Made by a program: the position numbers and the translations under genes. Positions 52,907 through 62,444 of a DNA stretch of 64,000 bases are shown piece by piece. The stretch's first letter is position 1. Every line of letters starts with the position of its first letter. The DNA is from Woeseia sp. Its GTDB lineage: Bacteria > Pseudomonadota > Gammaproteobacteria > Steroidobacterales > Woeseiaceae. The DNA lies in NCBI GenBank assembly GCA_021773015.1, contig JAJFKW010000001.1, positions 2,463,305 through 2,527,304 of the forward strand, read 5' to 3'. Under the pieces are notes generated by a model. That model was not told the origin of the DNA, ran no database searches, and saw nothing but the letters and a program-made list of their open reading frames with translations.

Positions 52907-55900
52907 CTACGGCGCTCCGGTACGACTTCGCGGTTTCAACGAATTCAATACCTCGAATATTCCTTCGACCACGTTCTTCTTACTAGCAAAAAGTTCATCC
53001 GGGCCTCCAGCATGCAAATTGCTGAACGGTGCCTCGTACAACGCAGCCGCATCCATCACCCCCCGGGCAGTTAACTGCTCTATCACCATTTCGATGAATC
53101 GAATTTGTGGTGGAGTGAGACTGCGATCTTGAAGAAAAACTGAGAACGCCGCCTGAGCTGCCTTTCTATCCATGCCCACAAGGGTGCGCACAAAATATGC
53201 TAACGAGGGAGCACCACTTCGTTCCAACAAACCGGTCAGAAGCTGCTCCCCATCGTCTTCACCGATCTCCTGAAGGACAGCTTCCAATCCTTCGAGGTCC
53301 GTCTCAGTCAATGGTTGGTTTGTCCTTAAACGACGTACGACCAGATGATCCAAATGATTCTTCAGGTAATCCTTAACTTTTTTTTCATACTCGGCGCTAG
53401 TCATACTCGGCAAGTCGATAAGTTCTTCGTCCCTCACGCCCATGACTTCGTCTTCGAAGTTCGTGTAGACGATCTTGCGTTCCTTCTTGCCAAGGAATGG
53501 CACCAGCCCGCGCATGCGCAGCCGCAGCTCCTCGAGCCCATTCAGGTCAAGACCTTCCCAGAATCCCGTTTCCTGCAACGAGGCTAAGTAAGCGAGTTGC
53601 TCTTTCACCGCGGGGATTGCGCTCTTCTCCTCAAGCAGCATGGCGATCTCAACTATTCGCTTGCGCGGCTGTTCGAATCTCCCCAAATCTCCCTCCGCCA
53701 GCGCAAGTTGCATTCGCAGTGCCGTGAGATCGAACATTCTGGACTCGATGTCATCAGTCGGTATTTCGCTCGGCAATCCAGCGACCTCACTATGTAACTG
53801 GTTTCGGTCGTCGTCGCTTAAGTGAGTCCATGCCTTGCGCTCGCGGTAGCGGTCCACTGCCTCCAAGTGCATTCCCACGATGAAATTGTCTCGGTTCATC
53901 GCTACAACCTCATCGTGAAGGCCCTTGGTCAATGAACCGGCAAGTACACCCTCGCCATCAAGATCGGGCACTTTTTGTATGAGCGTCAACAGTTCGACAC
54001 GTGAATGGAACAGACGAGCGCCCAGCGGGACACCACCCCTGCCCTCAATACCTTCCGGGTTCTCTTTAAAGAAATCGAAGTTGAAGCAGAAGTCGAAAAC
54101 CCGGAAGTTTTGTTTGTCGCGGTCGGGCCCGAATAAATCCGGGCACAGACGCGTGCCGCGTCCGATCATCTGCCAGAACTTGATCTTCGAATACACAGGT
54201 TTGAAGAAGACCAGATTCGCGACTTCCGGCACATCGATACCTGTGTCCAGCATGTCCACCGAAATCGCGATATGCGGATCTTTATCCTTTTGCGAAAAGT
54301 CGTCGAGCAGACTCTGAGGATATCTCGCGTAAGTGTCGATGATTCGCGCAAAGTGTCCTTTGTGCTGTGGGTAGTGGAAATTGAATCGCTCTTCTATGAA
54401 CTCCGCATGCCGGTGATTACGTGCGAAGATGATCGTCTTGGCCAGCCGGTCCCCACCTTCGACTTGATGACCGTTCTCCATCAAGTGTTGCAATACTTTG
54501 TCGACCGTATCTTTGTTGAATAGCCAGTTGTTGACCGCAGCAGCATTGACCTTCTCCGGTAATTCGTCCGGATCTACGTCATCTCCCCAGTCGAGACTTT
54601 CCCATTGCTCTTTCTCTTCGTCGCTGAGCGATTCGTAGTCGATACCTTCGCGCGGAAATTTCAAATTCACCTGCTGCACACGTGGCGGCACAAGAAAGCC
54701 GTCGGCTACGGCAGTCTCCAACTCGTACGCATCAGTGGGTATGCCAGGTTTCAAATCGAAAAGCTCGTAAGTATTCCTGTCGACTTGCTCTCGCGGCGTG
54801 GCGGTAAGGCCCACTAGCAAAGAATCGAAGTAACGAAAGATCGCGCCGTATTTCTGATATACCGAACGATGCGCCTCGTCGATGATCACTAGATCAAAAT
54901 GCCCGACGCTGAAGCGTGCTTCATTGCCCCTGGTTTCGTCGATGAGCCCCATCATGGTTGGGTAGGTACAGACATAAACCCGGCCTGACTTGTCCTTTTC
55001 AGTGACCAAGTTCACCGGACTGGACTCCGGCAGGAACGCCTTGAACGCGCCCACCGCTTGGTTGACCAGTGACACACGATCGGCAAGGAATAATGCCCGC
55101 TTCACCCAACCCGCTCGCTGCAGCAAGTCGACCAGCGCTATGGCCGTGCGAGTCTTGCCGCTGCCTGTGGCCATGACCAGGAGCGCCTTGCGCCGTGACT
55201 GTGCGAATTGCTCACTAATGCTGCCAATGGCCCGCTTTTGGTAGTAACGCTCGACAATATGGTCTTTGACTTGCGCCACATCCAGTGGGTCTCGTTGAGC
55301 TCGACGGCGGATCAGATTCGCCAGCTCATCTTTCTTATAGAACCCGGCAACCGCCCGCGGCGGATAGGCGACATCATCCCACAGGCGGTTTTTGTATCCA
55401 TTGGTGTAAAAAATGATCGGACGTTGCCCATGCATGGCTTCGAGGCAATCGGCGTAGAGCTTCGCTTGCTGCTGACCCACTTCGGGGTCGACGGTGGTTT
55501 TCTTCGCCTCCACTACGGCCAGCGGGTTCCCGTCGTCGCCCCACAAGACGTAGTCCGCATAGCCGATACCTTTGTTGTTAGGCATGCCGGTCACTTCATA
55601 TTCGCGGTCACGTGGCTGATCCAGCAGCCAACCGGCACGTTGCAGTGCTAGATCGATGATCAGTTTACGGGTCTTGTCCTCGTTCCAGTCGTGCGTGTCT
55701 GGGACGGCCTCGTTCACCGCTTTGATAGCCGCCAACTGCTCGCGCAATTTCTCAAGCTCGCTCTCTACTTCCCTTCGAGCTTCTTCCTCAGCATCGAGTT
55801 TGGCCTTTAACTCCTCTAGTTTTTCTATGCTCTCAGGCGCGGCCTGAAGATCTGCCTGTGGAACAAGTGATGCATCGAAGGTCTTTCCCTTTAGGTTTTC

Positions 55901-56293
55901 TGCACCTTTTCGCAGATATGTGCGGCCAGCCCAGTAAACGACATGGTAAAGCTCCTGCAAGACATCAAGAGCTTTCTCCGGTGCCGGCATCCGATTGCCG
56001 TGCACGGCCACATTCCCCGCCTTTCGAATGTACTCCGCCTTTTGCCAGACAACGTCGGGCACAAGTTCACGGAAATGCGGTCCATTGAGATAGCCGTCCA
56101 GATTCTGTATGCGCGGAGGACTTAGATCCTTATCCACCTTATAAACACGCTTGACCAAATTCTCCAACGCGTGACGGGCATGAAAGCAGGATGCACGCGG
56201 GTCACTGTAGACGGCCCGCTCGGCAAAACTCGCACTCTCCGCTACGGGCGGAAACTCCTGCTTTAAAAATGCGAAGTTCGCGGAGGCTTCCAT
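52907..56293 (-). CDS. hsdR: Type I restriction enzyme R subunit
   Basis: Start set at ATG 56293, 5 bp after hsdS; the longer frame would run into hsdS. ~1128 residues. N-terminal DUF4145-like helical region (FHARHALENLVKRVYKVD). Endonuclease PD-(D/E)xK: GIGYADYVLW...LAVVEAKKT. SF2 motor: VMATGSGKTRTAI, VIIDEAHR, GLTATP, IGRGTRLCP. EcoEI-R-type C-terminus, consistent with a type IB system. Translocates and cuts unmodified DNA with HsdM/HsdS. Confidence 0.95.
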   Translation of the reverse strand: MEASANFAFLKQEFPPVAESASFAERAVYSDPRASCFHARHALENLVKRVYKVDKDLSPPRIQNLDGYLNGPHFRELVPDVVWQKAEYIRKAGNVAVHGNRMPAPEKALDVLQELYHVVYWAGRTYLRKGAENLKGKTFDASLVPQADLQAAPESIEKLEELKAKLDAEEEARREVESELEKLREQLAAIKAVNEAVPDTHDWNEDKTRKLIIDLALQRAGWLLDQPRDREYEVTGMPNNKGIGYADYVLWGDDGNPLAVVEAKKTTVDPEVGQQQAKLYADCLEAMHGQRPIIFYTNGYKNRLWDDVAYPPRAVAGFYKKDELANLIRRRAQRDPLDVAQVKDHIVERYYQKRAIGSISEQFAQSRRKALLVMATGSGKTRTAIALVDLLQRAGWVKRALFLADRVSLVNQAVGAFKAFLPESSPVNLVTEKDKSGRVYVCTYPTMMGLIDETRGNEARFSVGHFDLVIIDEAHRSVYQKYGAIFRYFDSLLVGLTATPREQVDRNTYELFDLKPGIPTDAYELETAVADGFLVPPRVQQVNLKFPREGIDYESLSDEEKEQWESLDWGDDVDPDELPEKVNAAAVNNWLFNKDTVDKVLQHLMENGHQVEGGDRLAKTIIFARNHRHAEFIEERFNFHYPQHKGHFARIIDTYARYPQSLLDDFSQKDKDPHIAISVDMLDTGIDVPEVANLVFFKPVYSKIKFWQMIGRGTRLCPDLFGPDRDKQNFRVFDFCFNFDFFKENPEGIEGRGGVPLGARLFHSRVELLTLIQKVPDLDGEGVLAGSLTKGLHDEVVAMNRDNFIVGMHLEAVDRYRERKAWTHLSDDDRNQLHSEVAGLPSEIPTDDIESRMFDLTALRMQLALAEGDLGRFEQPRKRIVEIAMLLEEKSAIPAVKEQLAYLASLQETGFWEGLDLNGLEELRLRMRGLVPFLGKKERKIVYTNFEDEVMGVRDEELIDLPSMTSAEYEKKVKDYLKNHLDHLVVRRLRTNQPLTETDLEGLEAVLQEIGEDDGEQLLTGLLERSGAPSLAYFVRTLVGMDRKAAQAAFSVFLQDRSLTPPQIRFIEMVIEQLTARGVMDAAALYEAPFSNLHAGGPDELFASKKNVVEGIFEVLNSLKPRSRTGAP

Positions 56294-56297
56294 CGAC

Positions 56298-57488
56298 TTA
56301 AAGGTCTCCTCGGAAGGCGCGGGATTGCAGGGAGGCGAAAAGCTTATCGAGTTCATCCAGGTGGGTACGTTGAAGAGCCTTTTGCTGATCGATCGACTCG
56401 ACGATGGTGACGAAGCGGTTTTGGAGTTCCAGGGGCGGCGTTGGCGCCGCATAGCCAGCGAACTGCTTTCGATTGAGTTTGGGGATATTCGCCCGTCTCG
56501 AAAATCCGGCGACGTAGTCTAGAAACGCTTGGCTTCGTAAGAGAAGCCAAAGGTACTCTCGGGTCATATGCTCCGGTAACGCGACAACAGGGTAGACGTC
56601 GGCACTGCAAAGGCATCGCTCCTTTACCAGCGCGACCTTGTTCAAGTAGGGCCGAATCTTCGAATAAAGTATTTCTCCAGGACTGCAGAGAAACTTTGAG
56701 CTAATAAGCTGATCTTCCTCGGCAGTTTGTGCAGGAAGAAGTTCTCCTGTGTCTTTTTCAATTCGATCAGGACCATAGTGAAGGAGGCCGCGATTCTGTT
56801 CTTCTCTCGGGTCGACCATCGGAGCATCGATTGAAGTGACCTCGCCCAGCGTCTTCCGCTCCCATCCCATCGGATTGGTGACGGGATCACCGAACATGTT
56901 GAGAAAGGTGGATCGGACGAGGTCGTCGAGCTGGGCGATGGATTCTCGGCGCATAGCCCGCAAGGCATCCGCCGAATCCAGAATCACCGCAATCCGCTTC
57001 TGCTCGGCGAGGGGTGGGAGGGGGATTGGGATCTTGAGAAACTCGCTATTTCGAATGTGGACCTGAGTGGTGCCAACCATCCGCCTCAAAACCTCTTTAT
57101 GGAAGACCCACGCATTAGACAGATGTGCGAGGAAACGCTTGTCCAACCTCGAATCGTCGAGCTTCAATCCGTAGGCGCCCTGCGCGAGCAGATATTGCCC
57201 TTCATCTGGCACAGGGGCCATGAACCCAAGAGTCTCACCAGTGCGGACCAGATTACGGAATGTTGCTACGATGAAGTCGGAGTCGACGACCGCATTCGGC
57301 TTGGCTGCAGCAAATGCATTCGGAACATGGGATTTCCCGTCGCGGTCGAAAACCAAGTGTGCGCCTTCACGGATTGTTCCTTTGTGAAGTACAGGAAACC
57401 CATAATCCGTAAATTCGTCACGCTTGATAGATGCACCCCCCCGTAGTTCAGAAACGCATTCACCCAACACGACCGTCGTCCAGTTCAT
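56298..57488 (-). CDS. hsdS: Type I restriction specificity subunit
   Basis: 396 residues, two target-recognition domains each followed by a conserved helix: LPPLAEQKRIAVILDSADAL ending TRD1 and PPLELQNRFVTIVESIDQQ ending TRD2. TRD2 begins WERKTLGEVTSID. The two half-sites determine the bipartite recognition sequence, which cannot be read from the protein. Overlaps hsdM by 4 bases. Confidence 0.93.
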   Translation of the reverse strand: MNWTTVVLGECVSELRGGASIKRDEFTDYGFPVLHKGTIREGAHLVFDRDGKSHVPNAFAAAKPNAVVDSDFIVATFRNLVRTGETLGFMAPVPDEGQYLLAQGAYGLKLDDSRLDKRFLAHLSNAWVFHKEVLRRMVGTTQVHIRNSEFLKIPIPLPPLAEQKRIAVILDSADALRAMRRESIAQLDDLVRSTFLNMFGDPVTNPMGWERKTLGEVTSIDAPMVDPREEQNRGLLHYGPDRIEKDTGELLPAQTAEEDQLISSKFLCSPGEILYSKIRPYLNKVALVKERCLCSADVYPVVALPEHMTREYLWLLLRSQAFLDYVAGFSRRANIPKLNRKQFAGYAAPTPPLELQNRFVTIVESIDQQKALQRTHLDELDKLFASLQSRAFRGDL

Positions 57489-58963
57489 CCCAACAGTCCT
57501 TCCAACTCCGCACGCCCCTTCGCAATTTCCTCGTCCAGCGTCGCCAGCCGCTCTAGGATCATTTTCGGTGGGTCGTATTCGACCGCTTCGTATTCCACTT
57601 CCTTGTAGCGGTTGATGGAGAGATCGTAGTCGTTGTCCGCAATCTCAGACTTCGGCACGAGAAAACTTTGGTCGGTTCGAGCTCGTTCGCCTTCAGTAGC
57701 GCGTTTCTGCCAACGGGCGAGGATGTCATTGAGATCGCTCTTGTCGGGCTGCGGCGTGCGTTTGTCATCAAGCGAATAGCCATCGGCCTGCATGTCGTAG
57801 AACCAGACATGGTCTGTGCCGCCAGAATTGGTCTTCGTGAACAAAAGGATGGCGGTGGAAACCCCGGCGTATGGCTTGAAAACGCCCGAAGGCATGGAGA
57901 CGATGGCGTCGAGCCTCTGATCCTCGACCAGGATTTTCCTCAAGGTCTTGTGCGCCTTGCTGGACCCGAATAGCACGCCGTCAGGCACGATGACAGCAGC
58001 CCGGCCACCGGACTGGAGCAGACGCAGGAATAGCGCCAGAAAGAGTAGCTCGGTCTTTTTGGTCTTTACAATTTGCTGCAGGTCCTTTGCCGTCGACTCA
58101 TAGTCTAAGCTGCCCGCAAAGGGCGGGTTCGCCAGGATGAGAGAGTATTTTTCCGCGTCGTCATCGTCGGCCTGTGCCAGCGAGTCCTTGTAACGGATAT
58201 CGGGATTTTCTACCCCGTGCAGCAGCATGTTCATGCTTCCGATTCGCAACATCGTATTATCGAAGTCGTAACCGTGGAAGGTGCCCTCATTGAATCGACG
58301 GCGGGCTGCTACGTCCTTATAGATAGAGTCGCTGTGGTGCTCGACGAGATACTCGGAAGCCGCTATCAGGAAACCCGCTGTACCGCAGGCGGGATCGCAG
58401 ATCTTGTCTTTCGGCGTGGGCGCCATCATGTCCACCATCAACTTAATGATATGGCGCGGCGTGCGAAACTGACCGTTCTGCCCTGCGCTTGCAATTTTGC
58501 CGAGCATGTATTCGTATAGGTCACCTTTGGTGTCCTTGTCAGCCATGTCGATGCCGTCGAGCTGATCGACCACGTTTGCCAGTACCCGGGCGGTGGGCAT
58601 CATGAAGAGTGCATCCTTCATATGATGGCTGTAAGTGGAGTCTTCCTTACCATCTCCGTTACGACCCAACGACTTGATGAACGGGAACACGGCATCGCGC
58701 ACGATCTCGAACATCGGCTCTGGGGCCGCGTCCTTGAATCGTGACCAGCGGAGATTGTCCTGATCAGCCGAAAAGATCGGTTCTTTGATCGGCGTGCCTG
58801 TGCGGGCCGCTTTGCTCTCTTTGAGCGTATGCAGTTCGTCCAGACGCTTAATGAAGAGTAGATAGGTCAGCTGTTCAATAACTGACAAGGGATTAGAGAT
58901 TCCGCCGGACCACATCGTATCCCAGATGCGATCCACTTTGGTTTTGAGGTCACCAGTGATCAT
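57485..58963 (-). CDS. hsdM: Type I DNA methyltransferase M subunit
   Basis: 492 residues. N-terminal HsdM_N (WSGGISNPLSVIEQLTYLLFIKRLDE). SAM motif I CDPACGTAGF (189-198); catalytic motif IV LANPPF (277-282), an N6-adenine methylase signature. GQFRTPRHIIKLMVDMM precedes motif I. Modifies host DNA and pairs with HsdS; stop overlaps hsdS start. Starts 45 bp downstream of the Fic gene. Confidence 0.95.
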   Translation of the reverse strand: MITGDLKTKVDRIWDTMWSGGISNPLSVIEQLTYLLFIKRLDELHTLKESKAARTGTPIKEPIFSADQDNLRWSRFKDAAPEPMFEIVRDAVFPFIKSLGRNGDGKEDSTYSHHMKDALFMMPTARVLANVVDQLDGIDMADKDTKGDLYEYMLGKIASAGQNGQFRTPRHIIKLMVDMMAPTPKDKICDPACGTAGFLIAASEYLVEHHSDSIYKDVAARRRFNEGTFHGYDFDNTMLRIGSMNMLLHGVENPDIRYKDSLAQADDDDAEKYSLILANPPFAGSLDYESTAKDLQQIVKTKKTELLFLALFLRLLQSGGRAAVIVPDGVLFGSSKAHKTLRKILVEDQRLDAIVSMPSGVFKPYAGVSTAILLFTKTNSGGTDHVWFYDMQADGYSLDDKRTPQPDKSDLNDILARWQKRATEGERARTDQSFLVPKSEIADNDYDLSINRYKEVEYEAVEYDPPKMILERLATLDEEIAKGRAELEGLLG

Positions 58964-59008
58964 GCTTTCTCATGATCGTGTTGGATACAGCCGCTAATAG
59001 TCATCTGT

Positions 59009-60145
59009 TTATAGGTCCGAGAATAATTGTATGTAGTGCGAATAGTTAAAGACCCTATTCCTCGAATTGCCTGTTGCTTCAGTTAACAAGCCAATTTCAA
59101 CAAGTCTATCTATCAATCGATTGGCCGCTGTGTAGCTTACGCCCAAAAGATCAGTCACCGCGTTGACCGACACAAGAGGAAATCGGAACAGCGACTCATG
59201 TACTTTCAGCGCATTGCCCGCGACCCTACCGAGTTCATCTACAATTTTTTGCCTATCGCGCTCTCGCAAGTCAACTATTGCCCTAGCAGTCTCCGTTGCT
59301 TGCTGCGACACCTCCCCGACACCACGCAAGAAGAACTTCAACCACTGTTCCCAACCTCCGTCTGTCCGGACGTTCTGTAGGTGGTCGTAGTATTCAGCTT
59401 TGTTTGCTTTTAGAAAGTGCGACAAATACAAGACTGGTTGTTGGAGAATTTCTTGCTGGCACAGCAAGAAGGTAATTAGCAATCGCCCCGTTCTGCCATT
59501 GCCGTCCAAGAAGGGATGAATGGTTTCGAATTGAGCATGCGTAAGCCCAATACGAATCAACGCGGACATGGCCTCGTCAGAATGAACGAATCTTTCGAGC
59601 TCTCCGAGCTGACCTGGGACCTCGTGGGGTGGCGGCGGCACGAATGTCGCTGTGTTGATTGTTGACCCCGCTGGCCCTATCCAATTCTGTGATTTACGAA
59701 GCTCTCCGGGTTGTAGGTTTGCTCCGCGTACCCCTTTTAAAAGCCGCTCATGAATCTCTCTAATGAGACGCGTGGAGACGGGTAAATCAGAGAGCCTACC
59801 GAGCCCGAAATTGAGAGCGGCAACGTAATTGGAAACCTCCTTTACGTCGACGGGTCGGTCGGGATCAAATATTTGCGCCTCGGCGCGTAGCAAGTCATTT
59901 AGTGAGCTTTGAGTGCCCTCTATTTGGCTCGACAGAACAGCCTCTTTTCGTACGTACATCAATACGAAAAGATCTGGGTCTGGGAGGGTTTGAATTGACC
60001 CGTCCAGGCGACCCAATGCCCGATCCGCCCTAGAGAGCAATGTTTGGAGCTCATCGTCGATGACCAACGGCGGGTCCGGCGGGAGCGGGGCCGGCATGAA
60101 GGCCTTGTAACCATTGGGTTGCTGTTGGTAGGTCCCAGCTCTCAT
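59009..60145 (-). CDS. Fic-family protein with HTH tail
   Basis: 378 residues. Fic active site HPFLDGNGRTGR (210-221), matching HPFx(D/E)GNGRxxR. Inhibitory motif (S/T)xxxE(G/N) at 72-77 (SSQIEG), N-terminal, so class II, self-inhibited. N-terminal DUF4172-like region and C-terminal HTH (~320-365: SVNAVTDLLGVSYTAANRLIDRLVEIGLL). Would AMPylate a target when released. First gene of the Fic-HsdM-HsdS-HsdR transcript. Confidence 0.92.
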   Translation of the reverse strand: MRAGTYQQQPNGYKAFMPAPLPPDPPLVIDDELQTLLSRADRALGRLDGSIQTLPDPDLFVLMYVRKEAVLSSQIEGTQSSLNDLLRAEAQIFDPDRPVDVKEVSNYVAALNFGLGRLSDLPVSTRLIREIHERLLKGVRGANLQPGELRKSQNWIGPAGSTINTATFVPPPPHEVPGQLGELERFVHSDEAMSALIRIGLTHAQFETIHPFLDGNGRTGRLLITFLLCQQEILQQPVLYLSHFLKANKAEYYDHLQNVRTDGGWEQWLKFFLRGVGEVSQQATETARAIVDLRERDRQKIVDELGRVAGNALKVHESLFRFPLVSVNAVTDLLGVSYTAANRLIDRLVEIGLLTEATGNSRNRVFNYSHYIQLFSDL

Positions 60146-60259
60146 GTAAAGTCTCTTTACTTAGTTCTTCTGTATGTGCGGCTGCCGACAGTATAGCAGA
60201 TAATGCCCGCCTTATTAAACTTTACCGCACATAAGGAGCACCAATGTCTCCTTATGTGC
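60146..60259. promoter_or_regulatory. Operator-rich leader of Fic/RM operon
   Basis: A perfect GTAAAG-tct-CTTTAC inverted repeat touches the Fic start codon (60146-60160). Three TATGTGC elements lie upstream: 60173, an inverted copy in ccgcacata (60225-60233), and 60253. The last two form a perfect 12-bp hairpin (60227-60238/60248-60259). Candidates for autoregulation by the Fic HTH domain. Confidence 0.55.
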
Positions 60260-60471
60260 TTCTGCCGCGGATAGAGGCGGACAGGCTATTGTGACTTGGC
60301 TTCTCAGCGACGGGGGGCTCTTCGAACTGAGAGAAACAGCTGTCGACTCGTGTATTAGAGATATGGATTAGAAACACCAAACAATCTAGTTGGCGAAATT
60401 AGGTCCTCGACCCGAACTTAATTGGAGAAAACAATTGATAGAACTTCGCGATGCAAGCGCAGGTATATTCT

Positions 60472-60645
60472 AAATCTAATGCATACAGATCTAGTTGCAT
60501 TAGATTTGATAATAGTTCCCCTATTCGAACGGGAACTATTACATTATTGTTTCCCTAATCGAAAAACGATATTAGCTAAATCTGGGCTCTGCGAGAAACA
60601 GCTCGTGTCTTCACGTGTCTTCACATGAAGACACGTGAAGACACG
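60472..60645. repeat. Cluster of four perfect or near-perfect hairpins
   Basis: aaatctaatgca/tgcattagattt (60472-60507, 12 bp); taatagttccc/gggaactatta (60510-60541, 11 bp); ctaat/attag with cg (60555-60575); and a 20-bp-arm palindrome at 60604-60645. The last is built of a 10-mer CGTGTCTTCA twice, a 2-base spacer, then its complement twice. No ORF. Could be a structured RNA, replication or binding-site array upstream of the 60756 gene. Confidence 0.7.
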
Positions 60646-60755
60646 CACTTGGGATCGAACAACGCGACGTAGTTGGACGTTCATCCCGTCCCACCCGAAC
60701 TTGTCAGCCCTGACTTTAGTGATTCCATGAAAGCTCCAACGCAACGGAGCTCACC

Positions 60756-61241
60756 ATGGAACTCAGCCATCAGACACATCAAGAAATGCAGTGCCCAAGC
60801 TGTCGAAGCCACTCAACGCAAACTATAGAGGTCGCCTATGCACAGGCAGTCCGCGTTGGCGACTCTGGCAGGGAGACCGTCAGCCGGTTTGCGCAAAGTT
60901 TGGCGCCACCACCGGAAAGGGATGAGAAATTCGTACCCGGCCTCGTTGCTTGTGCCGTACTCGGTGTCTCTTTCATCACCCTTCCCGAGATCCTAAATAG
61001 AACGGGCATACCGGCACTGAGCAATCTTCCACACCTCAGCTGGAAAATTGCTGCGATGGGCTGCACAGCTGGCTGGATCGTTGGCCTACTAATCGCAATA
61101 CCCCGAATCAGGTTCAATGTGATGAAACTGCCCAAGCTCCTTGAACAATGGAGAAACCAAGCGGTCTGCCGGCGGTGCGGTCATCGCTGGCAATACACGC
61201 CTGCAGCAAAGCAAGTCCGGAACGGCGGGCTCAGCGAATGA
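60756..61241 (+). CDS. Membrane protein with two zinc-ribbon halves
   Basis: 161 residues. N-terminal CPSCRSHSTQTIE (CxxC), two membrane segments (~65-82 and ~93-115), and C-terminal VCRRCGHRW (CxxC). The paired CxxC motifs flanking TMs suggest a zinc-binding module. No family recognised. It overlaps the next gene by 4 bases. Confidence 0.7.
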   Translation: MELSHQTHQEMQCPSCRSHSTQTIEVAYAQAVRVGDSGRETVSRFAQSLAPPPERDEKFVPGLVACAVLGVSFITLPEILNRTGIPALSNLPHLSWKIAAMGCTAGWIVGLLIAIPRIRFNVMKLPKLLEQWRNQAVCRRCGHRWQYTPAAKQVRNGGLSE

Positions 61242-61681
61242 AACTCACTAATCAGAATATTTGGAAAGCTGGGGCTTTCAATGAAAAGCGGAATCGGCTT
61301 GACATCATTTCCGGACCGAGGGAATTGCGGTGGGGAAGGCTCGTTGGAAAGGTCGACTCGATTCTTCGTGGCAATGGGCGGCTAATTGTCGTTGTTGCGG
61401 CCACCGGCGATGATCCGAGAAATCCAACTCGCCAAGACATAATCAATGTGCAACTTGCTGCGTTGCTTCTTAGCAAGCAATGGCGATACCGATTGGCCAG
61501 AAGAGAAGTGACTGCTTATTTAGGGTACGCATCACACACACAGGTCGAGATAGTCGTGGACATTAAGAGGACACTAGCCGAAATAAATGCGTATTTTTCT
61601 CGAGCGCGCAATTCCGATACAGCTGACATTCTGCCAACTCCGTTACTCTCGTATTTGATGAATCGAAAATCGCAAAGCTGA
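61238..61681 (+). CDS. Hypothetical protein
   Basis: 147 residues from ATG 61238, overlapping the previous stop (ATGA). Longer upstream starts are shadows of the preceding frame. Alpha/beta pattern (GRLIVVVAATGDDPRN, HTQVEIVVDIKRTLAEINAYFS), no membrane segments. No family recognised. Confidence 0.6.
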   Translation: MKLTNQNIWKAGAFNEKRNRLDIISGPRELRWGRLVGKVDSILRGNGRLIVVVAATGDDPRNPTRQDIINVQLAALLLSKQWRYRLARREVTAYLGYASHTQVEIVVDIKRTLAEINAYFSRARNSDTADILPTPLLSYLMNRKSQS

Positions 61682-61967
61682 TTTACCATTGGCATTGAAT
61701 CGATTTATGGGAAATCGATTGACTAGCTCAGCTGAGTCAGTATATATATTGACCACACGTTACTTAGTAGCGAACTTAGAGCACGAAATATTGCTCGACC
61801 GGAATTTCCGGAACCCCAGTGACCTAGGTCACGACCGACGAAAAAGTCGTACCCCAGTCTCAATCAGAGACGAACTTGTCCCAGCAAAAAGCTGAGTGAC
61901 ACTTAATCAATCACTTTTTACGTTATCGAACGAATGCGTTTCGCAGTCGTTTCGAATTGGAGGTTCT
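61682..61967. other. Intergenic with palindromes
   Basis: Perfect palindromes ctcagctgag (61727-61736) and gtgacctaggtcac (61819-61832), and a tatatata run between them. Possible regulator sites ahead of the excisionase/integrase module. A 68-codon TTG ORF (61689) is not supported. Confidence 0.45.
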
Positions 61968-62114
61968 ATGAAAAATTCCGAGATGGAACAAACGCTCAAA
62001 CTCGCCCGACGCTTCTATCGCGCACTAACTTACAAGAATAGGCGCCTGATGCGAATGGCCGGAGTCAAAGAACAACCCGCTAGTAAACAACCGCGCAAGT
62101 CGGAGGAGAAATGA
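61968..62114 (+). CDS. Small basic protein
   Basis: 48 residues after a GGAGG ribosome-binding site: MKNSEMEQTLKLARRFYRAL, then basic and Lys-rich. 3 bp before the HTH gene at 62118. Short proteins of this type often precede excisionase/integrase pairs; function unknown. Confidence 0.5.
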   Translation: MKNSEMEQTLKLARRFYRALTYKNRRLMRMAGVKEQPASKQPRKSEEK

Positions 62115-62117
62115 GAA

Positions 62118-62444
62118 ATGCGAACCCACAATCTCCTAGAAGCCGCTGCGTTTCTACATATGTCGCCGTCGGCTCTACGAATGAAAGTAAAGCAGGGACT
62201 AGTCAAGGCCTCGAAGCCTGGCAAACGTTGGGTGTTTTTGGAATCCGACTTGCTGGAGTACTTGCGGGCAGGCCAAACGGTGGTTCAAGAGGTCGCTGCT
62301 TTTGCAGTGAGGCCAGTTAGGTGTCCGTCTACAAACGTGGGGCGACCTATTGGGTCCGGATTACGGCTCCCGGCGGACAACGAATACGCCAGTCTGCTCA
62401 AACTACCAGTAAGCAAGCGGCACAGGAATACCACGACAACCTAA
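62118..62444 (+). CDS. Excisionase-like HTH protein
   Basis: 108 residues. MRTHNLLEAAAFLHMSPSAL and KASKPGKRWVFLESDLLEYL are a MerR/Xis-type winged HTH. The C-terminus CPSTNVGRPIGSGLRLPADNEYASLL is a tail I recall from relatives that overlap integrase genes. It overlaps the integrase start by 124 bp in another frame. Probably directs excision. Confidence 0.75.
   Translation: MRTHNLLEAAAFLHMSPSALRMKVKQGLVKASKPGKRWVFLESDLLEYLRAGQTVVQEVAAFAVRPVRCPSTNVGRPIGSGLRLPADNEYASLLKLPVSKRHRNTTTT

Noticed and set aside
61689-61895. 68-codon TTG ORF
   Set aside because: No ribosome-binding site, no domain, overlaps palindromes; likely chance.
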